The translations under genes and the position numbers were made by a program. Of a DNA stretch of 64,000 bases, positions 42,071-50,512 are shown piece after piece; the stretch's first letter is position 1; each line of letters opens with the position of its first letter. The stretch is from Candidatus Saccharibacteria bacterium oral taxon 488 (GTDB lineage Bacteria; Patescibacteriota; Saccharimonadia; Saccharimonadales; Saccharimonadaceae): positions 806,001 to 870,000 of the forward strand of contig CP039998.1 in NCBI GenBank assembly GCA_013099015.1, read 5' to 3'. A model generated the notes under the pieces. It had not been told where the DNA came from, made no database searches, and saw only the letters and a list, made by a program, of their open reading frames with translations.

Positions 42071-43478
42071 TTTTTACTTCAAATTGGTGTTGATCGGGCT
42101 GGACGTACTGGCGCTAGTTGGTGCGTTCACGGCGGCATACATCATGCGCGTATCACTCGACACGCGACCCTTCCATGTGCAAATTGGAGCGCTGGAGTTT
42201 ATCACGTCGATTGTGCTGATGCTGCCGCTGTGGGTTGTCTTGTTCTCGTTTTTTGGGCTATACGACCGTGAGCACTATATTCATCCGCTGCGTGAATTTT
42301 GGCGACTGGGTATGGCGGCGGTTTGCGGCATCATGATGATGATTTCCTTTAGCTTCTTTAGTAACACACCGCTCTTTCCGGCCAAGATGGTGGTGATTTA
42401 TGCGCTGATCATCAGCTTTGTCATCTTGCTCATCCTGCGTAGCGCTGCCAATATCGTCAGGCTACATCTGCTGCGCAAAAATATCGGCATCAAGCGCGTG
42501 GCGCTGGTCGGCAACGCCGAATCGACGCGGACGCTGGCCGAGTTTATTAGCGCCCATCCGTCAACCGGCTTTCACCTCAGTGCTATTATTTCTAAAGACG
42601 GACTAATCCCGCCACGGCTCAAGGGTTTGCGGCGTTCGACATTGGCATCGGCCTTGACTCGCGATAAAATTGACGCCATTATCCAGACCGACACCGCTCG
42701 CAGCGAAGCGCACTATAACTTGGCCGAGCAGCACTATCTCGATTTTTATCAAGCGCCAGCCCTCGATGGCCTGATGACCGCACGGCATACGGTCGAGATT
42801 ATCAATTCCGTGCCGCTAGCGTACATTCACCCAACGCCGCTGGCCACCGGCTACGGACGCGTGGTCAAACGGTTGATGGATCTCATCGGTGCGACCATCG
42901 GCATTATCATTACCTCGCCGATTATGCTACTGGTGGCAATCGCCGTTAAGCTCGGCGACCCGCGCGGCCCCGTACTGATGCATGGACAGCAGCGGCGACG
43001 CTTAACCCAGTTTAATCGCCCGTTCAAGGTATATAAATTTCGCTCGCACTACGCCAAGTTTGACGGCAAAACTGACGAGGAGGTGTTCGCGATGATTGGC
43101 AAACCGGAGCTGATCGATGAATATCGGCAAAATGGTGATAGGCTCAACCACGACTTTCGCGTCACACCAGTCGGTCGTTTCATTCGCCGGTTTAGCCTCG
43201 ACGAACTGCCGCAGTTATTTAACGTTATCAAGGGCGATATTAGCCTCGTTGGGCCGCGGGCGCTGGTGCCGCACGAGCTGAGCAATTACGAGAAAAAGCA
43301 CACGCTACTGACGGTCAAGTCTGGCCTGACTGGCCTAGCGGTTGTGTCGGGGCGGCGCAGTATCGGTTTTGAAGAGCGGCGGCGGCTGGATCTCTATTAT
43401 GTACAAAACTGGAGTTTGTGGCTGGATATCACCATTCTTCTCAAGACCTGCCTGGTCATCTTTAAGAAGGAGCCGTGA
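42054..43478 (+). CDS. Undecaprenyl-phosphate sugar-1-phosphate transferase (WbaP/WcaJ-like)
   Basis: 474 aa from the ATG at 42054 (AAAGG upstream), inside the end of the polymerase gene. Four N-terminal helices, a CoA-binding-like middle ([16 protein letters not shown]), a fifth hydrophobic segment and the bacterial sugar transferase domain with [29 protein letters not shown] and [10 protein letters not shown]. It starts glycan assembly by loading the first sugar on undecaprenyl phosphate. Confidence 0.95.
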   Translation: MKKNSDFYFKLVLIGLDVLALVGAFTAAYIMRVSLDTRPFHVQIGALEFITSIVLMLPLWVVLFSFFGLYDREHYIHPLREFWRLGMAAVCGIMMMISFSFFSNTPLFPAKMVVIYALIISFVILLILRSAANIVRLHLLRKNIGIKRVALVGNAESTRTLAEFISAHPSTGFHLSAIISKDGLIPPRLKGLRRSTLASALTRDKIDAIIQTDTARSEAHYNLAEQHYLDFYQAPALDGLMTARHTVEIINSVPLAYIHPTPLATGYGRVVKRLMDLIGATIGIIITSPIMLLVAIAVKLGDPRGPVLMHGQQRRRLTQFNRPFKVYKFRSHYAKFDGKTDEEVFAMIGKPELIDEYRQNGDRLNHDFRVTPVGRFIRRFSLDELPQLFNVIKGDISLVGPRALVPHELSNYEKKHTLLTVKSGLTGLAVVSGRRSIGFEERRRLDLYYVQNWSLWLDITILLKTCLVIFKKEP

Positions 43479-44623
43479 TGCGCACCCAGCCGACCATCGC
43501 GATCGTTCATGACTGGCTGTATGGTGGCGGTGCCGAGCAGGTTGTCCTGGCGCTACACCGGCTCTATCCTGACGCCCCAATTTATACCTCGTATTGCTCG
43601 AGAACGTGGCGAAAAAAACTTGATAACAAGGTAGTGACTGGTTATTTACAGCATTGGCCATTTGCTCAGCTCAGGCGACTACTGCCGGTGCTCAGGCAGC
43701 GATGGTTTGCGCGGCTGGATCTCGGGCAATTTGATATTATCATCTCCAGTTCTGGTAACGGTGAGGCCAAGTTTATCCGAACCACCCGCCCCGATCAACG
43801 ACATATCTGTTATTGTCATACGCCGACGCATTTTTATTGGCGGCACTATCAGGAATACCTGCGTCGACCGAGCTTTCGACCACGGTGGCTGGCGCGACTG
43901 GGCTTGCGGCTGCTGGTCCGACCCCTCCGGCGGCGTGATTATCAGGCGGCGCAGAGGGTTGATGTCTTTTTGGCCAATTCCACCGCCATTCAGGCTGATA
44001 TCAAGCAATTTTATGGCCGGGACAGCATCGTCGTCTTTCCGCCGGTGCAAACAACCAGCTTTATGGCACTCGCAAAAACCCGACCGCGCTCCGTGACGCT
44101 ACCTGCCCGACCACGCTGCGTAGTGTGGGGACGCCTGGTGCCGATGAAGCGGCTGGACTTGGTAATTCAGGCCTGTCAGCAGCTCGGTTGGCCGCTCGAC
44201 ATCATGGGTAATGGGCCTGACCGTGAGCGGCTGGAGAAGCTGGCGGGTGACTCGACGCGCTTTCTTGGCTACGTCAGTGACGAGGCCCGGGCTGCCGCCA
44301 TTCAACAAGCTGACCTATTCCTATTTACCGCCCACGAAGATTTTGGTGTAGCACCAGTTGAAGCCTTGGCCGCTGGACTGCCAGTGGTAGCATATCAAGC
44401 TGGTGGCGCACTGGACTATATCAACCCTGGTAAGAACGGCTGGTTTTTCGCCGAACAAACCGTTGAGAGCTTGGTGGCAACGCTCCAAACACTGCCCGAC
44501 CAGCGAGTCTCGCCGCGAGCCATCGCCACCTCCGCTAAACCATTTGCCGAACATGCCTTTACGACTGCCATAAAGAAAATTGTAACCAACGAAAGGAGGG
44601 GCGCTCATGCGCATCGCCATTGA
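43475..44623 (+). CDS. GT4-family glycosyltransferase
   Basis: 382 aa. GT-B fold: N-terminal HDWLYGGGAEQVVLAL and C-terminal nucleotide-binding motif EDFGVAPVEALAAGLPVVA with Gly-rich VVYQAGGALDYI-like turn. The ATG overlaps the previous stop (ATGA-type). Adds a sugar, probably from a GDP- or UDP-donor, to the lipid-linked glycan. Confidence 0.93.
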   Translation: MMRTQPTIAIVHDWLYGGGAEQVVLALHRLYPDAPIYTSYCSRTWRKKLDNKVVTGYLQHWPFAQLRRLLPVLRQRWFARLDLGQFDIIISSSGNGEAKFIRTTRPDQRHICYCHTPTHFYWRHYQEYLRRPSFRPRWLARLGLRLLVRPLRRRDYQAAQRVDVFLANSTAIQADIKQFYGRDSIVVFPPVQTTSFMALAKTRPRSVTLPARPRCVVWGRLVPMKRLDLVIQACQQLGWPLDIMGNGPDRERLEKLAGDSTRFLGYVSDEARAAAIQQADLFLFTAHEDFGVAPVEALAAGLPVVAYQAGGALDYINPGKNGWFFAEQTVESLVATLQTLPDQRVSPRAIATSAKPFAEHAFTTAIKKIVTNERRGAHAHRH

Positions 44624-45713
44624 TGCTCGTACATTGCGGACGAGCACCGGCCGTTACGTCGAACGGCTGATTCACTACCTACAAAAAATCGACAACCGAA
44701 ATGACTACATCATTTTGCTCAAGCCAAAAGATATGGACAGCTGGCAGGCTGATAACCCACGCTTTCAGAAAGTCGCCTGTCCATTTGCTGAATTTTCATT
44801 TGCCGAGCAACGTAGCTTTAAGAAACAGCTGGAGGAGCTGCGCCCAGATCTCGTGCATTTTGCGATGGTTCAGCAGCCCGTGTGGTACCGGGCCAGCCCA
44901 GTCGTCACCACCATGCAAGACCTGACCACCGTTCGGTTCAGCAACCCCGACAAGAACCCGGTAGTCTTTTGGGTGAAGCAGCAAATTTATAAATGGGTCA
45001 ACAAAAAAGTTGCCCGAAAGTCAGCTCATATCATCACCATCTCTGAATTCGTCAAGCGTGACTTGGTGGATTTTACCGGGGTCAGTCCGGACAAGATTAC
45101 CGTGACACTTGAATCCGCTGACGAGCTACCAAAGGGCAATGATCCGGTCAAAGAGCTGGTTGGCAAAAAGTTCATCATGTATGTTGGCCGGCCGACGCCG
45201 CATAAAAATTTGCGGCGGCTGATCGATGCATTTGTGCTACTACAGCAGAAGCATCCTGAGTTGATACTGGCATTAGCGGGTAAAAAGGACGGCAATTATG
45301 CTCGCCATGAGGCGTATGTTACTGAACGTGGTATTACAAATGTCGTCTTCACCGGTTTTGTGTCGGACGAGCAACTGCGCTGGATGTACGAGCATACAGC
45401 TGTGTATTGCTTCCCGTCACTAAGCGAGGGCTTTGGTCTACCAGGCCTCGAAGCCATGCTACACGGCGCACCGGTTGCCTCGAGCACTGCTACTTGCCTG
45501 CCAGAAACACATGGTGAGGCGGCTCACTACTTTGATCCGTATAGCGTTGAGGACATAGCGCGGGCAATTGACGAACTTCTGACTGACGAGAAGCGACGTC
45601 GTGACCTCATCAAGAAGGGTAAACAGTACGTCAAAACTTTCTCGTGGCAGCGAATGGCCGAGCAGACGCTGGCGGTGTATAAACAGTATGGCCGTAAAGA
45701 CACCAACTCATAG
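44607..45713 (+). CDS. GT4-family glycosyltransferase
   Basis: 368 aa. N-terminal IDARTLRTSTGRYVERL, middle KFIMYVGRPTPHKNLRRLIDAF and the GT4 motif SLSEGFGLPGLEAMLHGAP; the type often transfers mannose from GDP-mannose. It overlaps the end of the previous glycosyltransferase by 17 bases, with GGAGGGGC before the ATG. The GDP-mannose synthesis gene lies next, on the other strand. Confidence 0.94.
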   Translation: MRIAIDARTLRTSTGRYVERLIHYLQKIDNRNDYIILLKPKDMDSWQADNPRFQKVACPFAEFSFAEQRSFKKQLEELRPDLVHFAMVQQPVWYRASPVVTTMQDLTTVRFSNPDKNPVVFWVKQQIYKWVNKKVARKSAHIITISEFVKRDLVDFTGVSPDKITVTLESADELPKGNDPVKELVGKKFIMYVGRPTPHKNLRRLIDAFVLLQQKHPELILALAGKKDGNYARHEAYVTERGITNVVFTGFVSDEQLRWMYEHTAVYCFPSLSEGFGLPGLEAMLHGAPVASSTATCLPETHGEAAHYFDPYSVEDIARAIDELLTDEKRRRDLIKKGKQYVKTFSWQRMAEQTLAVYKQYGRKDTNS

Positions 45714-45779
45714 TGGATAATCCTAACTCATTCAAATTAGGCATGCCCTAGTCGTTTAGGTCGTGGCTCGGCTGCTGGG

Positions 45780-46823
45780 TTATTTTTGCAACTGCTTTGC
45801 GATGTCACCACACTTGGCGGCCACATCCCGCCGCGCCACCAACACACCGTCTGGCGTGTTGACCACCACTACATTATCAAGGCCGATCACCGCCACCGGC
45901 TTGTCTGGCTGCTCATTACGAATATAGGTATTGGCGACGTCGATGGTATGAATGTTGTCACCATATGCGTAATTACCCGCCTCATCCTTGGTAACCGCGT
46001 CGTGTAGATCCTTGAAATTACCGATATCCATCCAGTCAAAGCTGGCCGATACCATAGCCAGCTGATGAGCTTTTTCGATCAGGGCGATGTCGATGACTTG
46101 ATTATCTAGCGCCAGGTACGCGTGATTGTAGGCCTCGCTACCGAAGTCAGCAATTGACGCTAACGTCTGGTAATTTGACCACAGATCTGGGGCACTCCGC
46201 TGCATTTCATTCATAAACACCTCAACCGAGCCAACAAAGTAGCCACAATTCCACAAATAATTTCCCGACTCGACATACTGCTTCGCCGTCTCGTAATCAG
46301 GTTTTTCCTTGAACGACTCGACATTATAGACGCCCGCTTGAGCATCAATCACCCCATCGCGCTGAATATAACCAAAGCCAGTCGACGGGAAGGTCGGCTC
46401 AATGCCGATAAGCGTAATACAACCACGCTCACGAGAAATGCGCGCTGCTGTATCAAACGAGTGGGCAAACCCCTGGGTGTCACGCACATTATGATCAGAA
46501 TGAATAAAGGCAATCGGCTCAGTCTGGTCATGATGACGATTGATATAATCCAGCGCAAACACGATACAGTGCGCTGTCCCCCGCCGTCCCGGCTCGATCA
46601 GAAAGGCCTCGTCCGGCAATTCCGGTAGCTGTGCCCGCAGCGCCCCGGCGTGGCTGGCCTCGGTCACCACGTAGATAGTATCACCGAGCTTTCTCGCCCG
46701 GTCATAGGCTTGTTGGACCATGGTGCGCTCACTAGTTAACGCCAAAAGTTGTTTTGGTTGAGTAGAGGTTGAGAGTGGCCAGAGACGCGTGCCTGAACCA
46801 CCGGCAATAATTACAGCTATCAT
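45780..46823 (-). CDS. manC: Mannose-1-phosphate guanylyltransferase
   Basis: 347 aa. Nucleotidyltransferase signature IIAGGSGTRLWPLS with STQPKQLLAL, FIHSDHNV, GFGYIQRD, ESFKEKPD and a C-terminal VDIALIEKAHQ and DWMDIGN. It makes GDP-mannose from mannose-1-phosphate and GTP for the neighbouring transferases. It lacks the isomerase domain of long ManC enzymes. TATACT (46831-46836) is seven bases before the ATG. Confidence 0.95.
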   Translation of the reverse strand: MIAVIIAGGSGTRLWPLSTSTQPKQLLALTSERTMVQQAYDRARKLGDTIYVVTEASHAGALRAQLPELPDEAFLIEPGRRGTAHCIVFALDYINRHHDQTEPIAFIHSDHNVRDTQGFAHSFDTAARISRERGCITLIGIEPTFPSTGFGYIQRDGVIDAQAGVYNVESFKEKPDYETAKQYVESGNYLWNCGYFVGSVEVFMNEMQRSAPDLWSNYQTLASIADFGSEAYNHAYLALDNQVIDIALIEKAHQLAMVSASFDWMDIGNFKDLHDAVTKDEAGNYAYGDNIHTIDVANTYIRNEQPDKPVAVIGLDNVVVVNTPDGVLVARRDVAAKCGDIAKQLQK

Positions 46824-46897
46824 ACTATATAGTATACCGAGTTAGGCGCACAAACACCACCTATTCTTTGGCGAACTCTGTGTCCATCCAATAATAT

Positions 46898-47848
46898 TTA
46901 TAAACTGAGGTACTGCGTATCCTTGTTGTTCTTATAGCCAAAGCCCCTCGCTTCGGCTTCTAGTGTGTTAAAGAATTCTTTTATTTCCTTATCCGTTGGC
47001 TGTTCTGACATCAGCGCAAGCCTCCCTAGCACCATATTGCGCAAGTCATAAGCTGGCTGTTTGACCTCAGGCCTTCTCAGCAAATAGTCAAGCTGGAGTG
47101 CAAACTGTTCATATCGCTTCCTATCGAAAGTAGGATTGTCTGTTTCCTGCTCAACCTGCGATTCTGGATATATCAGGTCAACCTCAATTGCGCCAACACG
47201 CTCTCCATTAGCCCTTGCTGCTAGGGGATTATCATACATATAAATCCAGTTATTCATCCCCGGTCTATCTGATGGGTATCTCAGCAGATGTTGTATTCCT
47301 TGACGACTATAACCTCGTGGACCAGCGAGCGCATCCGGCGGCAAACCTAGCGTACGTTCAAGCACCCAGCCAGCCAATTCTTCGGTACGCCGCTGGAATG
47401 GCGGCATTGATTCTTTCGAACGCTCCGTCCGTCCGATAATGACAACTGAGTGGCCATCCCCTGAATTATCATCCTGTGAGTCACCATCCCCCAGCATCCT
47501 ACTAATCTCTTCTGCAAAATCTGGCATACCCGTTTTCTCTGGCTCGGAGGTGATAATTTTATTTCCACCTTGATCTAGTACACACCTCGCACCAATCTGT
47601 CGCTGCTTGGGAATTCCTCCTTCTTCTGGTTTAACACATACTACGGTAGCCCCAAGCTGACCGAGCCCCTTTGCAATACGCGGATCAGGCGACGCATCAA
47701 CCACAACGCATGGCAGCTCATGGTCTTTGACACATCTCTTTACAGTCATGCGTGCGAGGCCGTGACGGAGATCATTATAATTATACTTTGTTCCCGTCAC
47801 CATAACAACTGGTGCTCCCTCTATAGGAGGGCTCTTAACTTTACTCAT
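46898..47848 (-). CDS. Unknown protein, GT-A/nucleotide-sugar-transferase-like N-terminus
   Basis: 316 aa. APVVMVTGTKYNYNDLRHGLARM, then PCVVVDASPDPRIAKGLGQLGATVV and KQRQIGARCVLDQGG resemble the first strands of a GT-A fold, where a short D-x-S-P-D segment binds the nucleotide. No clear DxD motif is seen. It sits beside manC and two TIM-barrel isomerases. The promoter TTGACA-16-TAAAAT lies six bases before the ATG. Confidence 0.65.
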   Translation of the reverse strand: MSKVKSPPIEGAPVVMVTGTKYNYNDLRHGLARMTVKRCVKDHELPCVVVDASPDPRIAKGLGQLGATVVCVKPEEGGIPKQRQIGARCVLDQGGNKIITSEPEKTGMPDFAEEISRMLGDGDSQDDNSGDGHSVVIIGRTERSKESMPPFQRRTEELAGWVLERTLGLPPDALAGPRGYSRQGIQHLLRYPSDRPGMNNWIYMYDNPLAARANGERVGAIEVDLIYPESQVEQETDNPTFDRKRYEQFALQLDYLLRRPEVKQPAYDLRNMVLGRLALMSEQPTDKEIKEFFNTLEAEARGFGYKNNKDTQYLSL

Positions 47849-47854
47849 ACTATC

Positions 47855-47882
47855 ATTTTAACATATAAGTTTAATTTGTCAA
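47855..47882 (-). promoter_or_regulatory. Full leaderless promoter
   Basis: Minus strand TTGACA (47877-47882), 16-base spacer, TAAAAT (47855-47860), six bases to the ATG at 47848. One of the clearest -35/-10 pairs in the window. Confidence 0.75.
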
Positions 47883-47898
47883 TGACAGATCAGTCCTC

Positions 47899-48717
47899 TT
47901 ACACTTCAAAAACGCTTTGCACAAACGATACTGCGTCCTCTACACGCTTCACGTTCTCTCCCTGTTCACCCGGACGCATTTCGATTGACACAACACCCTC
48001 ATAGCCAATGGACTTTAGCGCATCAGCTGCAGCGCGATAGTCAACATCGTCTCGATCATAAACTCGATCAAGCATCGGAGCGCTAACGTGAAAATGCTTC
48101 AAGATATCGCCATTGTTTCGTATCGATTCGCCAATATCATCGCCAGCCAGCGCCATACATGCCGTGTCAAGATGTAGGCCAATCCCCTCCGAGTTAATCG
48201 TACGAACCAGCCGTGCGCCTTCATCTGCTGTTGTCACGTAGTCACAATTATATTGAGGTGCATTCGGTTCGATACAGAGCATGGTGTTATGCTCCTTGGC
48301 GACATCACCGAGCTCAGCAAAGAAACGGCTTGCGATACCGTCCGCCTCTTCTACTGACATCGCACCGCGCTGTCGATTCTTTGGCGAACCAAACACCAAT
48401 CGACCAGCACCCATATCTCCAGCTAGTCGCAAAAAGTCAGCCAAATATTGCCGCATTTCGTCACGAAGCTCGCTTGATTCAAACAGCTTTAGGTCAGGGC
48501 GTGCAAACAGCATCGACTGAAAGGCTGCGATCTCAATGCCATATCCCTTCCACCACTCGACATATTCGTTAATTTGCTCGGGAGTCGCCTTGGTCGGATC
48601 ATCCCAACGCTTCGTCGGCGCGATCTCGACGTAGCGCACGCCAAGCTCCCGCAACTTTGCGGCGACGTCCGCTTCTTCTTCATTTGTCCATGCGATGTTC
48701 GATATAGCTAGTTTCAT
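47899..48717 (-). CDS. Sugar phosphate isomerase/epimerase-like TIM barrel
   Basis: 272 aa. AP endonuclease 2-type barrel: MKLAISNIAW start, VRYVEIAPTKRW, LVFGSPKNR, LCIEPNAPQYNCDYV, IGLHLDTACMAL, LKHFHVSAPML, GVVSIEMRPG. Metal ligands Glu, Asp, His and Glu of the family are in place. It shares start and layout with the next gene (48749-49630), so they are paralogues. Sugar substrate unknown. An extended -10 (TGGTATAAT) is six bases before the ATG. Confidence 0.88.
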   Translation of the reverse strand: MKLAISNIAWTNEEEADVAAKLRELGVRYVEIAPTKRWDDPTKATPEQINEYVEWWKGYGIEIAAFQSMLFARPDLKLFESSELRDEMRQYLADFLRLAGDMGAGRLVFGSPKNRQRGAMSVEEADGIASRFFAELGDVAKEHNTMLCIEPNAPQYNCDYVTTADEGARLVRTINSEGIGLHLDTACMALAGDDIGESIRNNGDILKHFHVSAPMLDRVYDRDDVDYRAAADALKSIGYEGVVSIEMRPGEQGENVKRVEDAVSFVQSVFEV

Positions 48718-48723
48718 ATGGTA

Positions 48724-48732
48724 ATTATACCA
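48724..48732 (-). promoter_or_regulatory. Extended -10 leaderless promoter
   Basis: TGGTATAAT on the minus strand, hexamer 48724-48729, six bases before the ATG at 48717; no Shine-Dalgarno. Confidence 0.6.
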
Positions 48733-48748
48733 CTATTTATCCTATGGG

Positions 48749-49630
48749 CTATGCCGCGAGACCACATTGCTTTTTGAAGATTTTGATCTCTTCCTTAAGA
48801 ACCTTCGGGTTCAAAGGACCTCTCATTTCGATTGATACCCAGCCATCATAATTAGCCTCTCTGAGGGCATCCATATAGCCTCCTTGGAGAACCTCCGGCG
48901 CAAGTGAAAGCCGCTTCAGCTCCGGAGCACTGGCATCAATACCGCGTACACTATCTCTATGGTTATGAATCAGTGAAGCCAAATCCTCTGGCATGTCCCC
49001 AGCACCATACATCGCTGCTGTATCAGGATGAATTCCAAACCCCGGATGGTCGATGCGATCAGCCAGTTTCCTGGCCTGTTTTAGGTTTTCCACGAACTTG
49101 TTGCCATAGCCTGATAGCGGCTCGATTGCTATCTGCGTATCGTTATCATGGGCCGCAATAGCAACTCTGCCAAACAGTTCAGCCGCTCTCTCCATAGCCT
49201 GCTCGCCACTAAGCTCTCCCGGGTTGCGTAACCCCGGTGAACCAAATGACATCGAGTCTGCACCGAGTGACCCAGCAAGGTCGGTTAGTCTCTTTAGATG
49301 TTCTGTTAGATTTTTACCCTCTTCTTCAGTACCGAAAATCTTCGCATTCTCTCCAACTCCGTATGTCAAAGATTGCAGCCCAACAACCGCCAGACCGAGA
49401 TCCCCGAGACGATTGCGATATTCTCCAGCTTTCCGCTTCAAAGTCCCAAGTCGATCTTTAAGCTCCTGCCCAGAGAGATTGGCAATCTCTGGTAAGCTTG
49501 GCCAAATTATCGTCGGTGCAACCACAAGACCGTCAACACCACACTGCGACACACGCTTCAGTGCTTCTTGTTGATCTTCACCAAAAGCAATATTCGAGAT
49601 AGCAAGCTTCATTGACTCCTTCGAATTCAT
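48749..49630 (-). CDS. Sugar phosphate isomerase/epimerase-like TIM barrel, paralogue
   Basis: 293 aa. Same fold and motifs as its neighbour: MKLAISNIAFGED, MSFGSPGLRN, IAIEPLSGYGNKFV, FGIHPDTAAMYG, VRGIDASAPEL, GWVSIEMRGP. There are two possible starts: the ATG at 49630 is six bases after TATAAT (leaderless), and the ATG at 49612, where the family homology begins, has GAAGGAG before it, so two forms may be made. It probably works on the same or a related sugar as 47899-48717. Confidence 0.87.
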   Translation of the reverse strand: MNSKESMKLAISNIAFGEDQQEALKRVSQCGVDGLVVAPTIIWPSLPEIANLSGQELKDRLGTLKRKAGEYRNRLGDLGLAVVGLQSLTYGVGENAKIFGTEEEGKNLTEHLKRLTDLAGSLGADSMSFGSPGLRNPGELSGEQAMERAAELFGRVAIAAHDNDTQIAIEPLSGYGNKFVENLKQARKLADRIDHPGFGIHPDTAAMYGAGDMPEDLASLIHNHRDSVRGIDASAPELKRLSLAPEVLQGGYMDALREANYDGWVSIEMRGPLNPKVLKEEIKIFKKQCGLAA

Positions 49631-49636
49631 ACCCGC

Positions 49637-49645
49637 ATTATACCA
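49637..49645 (-). promoter_or_regulatory. Extended -10 leaderless promoter
   Basis: TGGTATAAT on the minus strand, hexamer 49637-49642, six bases before the ATG at 49630. Confidence 0.6.
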
Positions 49646-49648
49646 TGA

Positions 49649-50410
49649 TTACTTATTTTTTGCAACAAACTCCTTGATACCAGCTAGCTCCTCTGCCTTT
49701 GTATATAGATAATTGCCCTCGCCGCCATACACCTCAGCATATTTACTGTGCATATCCCAGTAGGCCGGTGTTACTCCCTCCGGCGTGTTAGTAAACTCCA
49801 TACCAAAGGCAACCTTGGCGACTTCCCGCGTGCTGACTGGTGGCGTCGCAAAATTAACCAGTGGCAGATTATTCTCTAAAGCAATGGTGATATCGCGCCA
49901 AATATTGGCGAGATTATAGTACTGATACATACCATCAGCATGAATTTTCTCAACCATGTTATTGTTCATCAGATCATAAATAACATTCTTCTTCAGCCCA
50001 TCGCCAAATAGCCCCGGCAGGCGAACAATTGTTGTGTCAAAGTTCTCACGACAGAATTGCTCAAGATAATACCTATTAACTCCGTATGGCAAAAGCCCTT
50101 CGGTTTCAATGGGTGTATCTTCGTTAGCACCATTTGGGTTTTTATAAACACCGACTGTCGAGATCAGCACGAACTTTTTAATCTTTGCTTTTTTAATATG
50201 TGAAATAAAATCTTCAATCTCCGCCCGGTCGACCTCTGGCTCCTGATTAATCCGCCACATCTCCGCACGGTTTGCAGCGCTCACCACCAGGTCGTATTCC
50301 TGACCTTCAATATCAGCTATATTTTTACTGTTATAATAATCGTCAAACTCATGTTGACTCTTTATATTTCCACCGACAAAGCCAGTGTACCCAATTAAGG
50401 CAGTCTTCAT
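49649..50410 (-). CDS. NAD-dependent sugar epimerase/dehydratase-like protein
   Basis: 253 aa. Short-chain dehydrogenase fold with GYTGFVGGNI (Gly-rich NAD loop), VSAANRAE, LISTVGVY and YGVNRYYLEQF (Y-x3-K with Arg at the Lys position), then VRLPGLFG. Works on nucleotide sugars in most relatives; the altered Lys makes activity uncertain. Shine-Dalgarno AGGAGGAATA. Confidence 0.85.
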   Translation of the reverse strand: MKTALIGYTGFVGGNIKSQHEFDDYYNSKNIADIEGQEYDLVVSAANRAEMWRINQEPEVDRAEIEDFISHIKKAKIKKFVLISTVGVYKNPNGANEDTPIETEGLLPYGVNRYYLEQFCRENFDTTIVRLPGLFGDGLKKNVIYDLMNNNMVEKIHADGMYQYYNLANIWRDITIALENNLPLVNFATPPVSTREVAKVAFGMEFTNTPEGVTPAYWDMHSKYAEVYGGEGNYLYTKAEELAGIKEFVAKNK

Positions 50411-50512
50411 AGTATATTCCTCCTGGCTACAATTATGTCAGATTTTATATAAAACACAACGATAGCCAGTATGGACATGCGGCACTATCAATTATAGAAT
50501 GGTTTAGGCACT

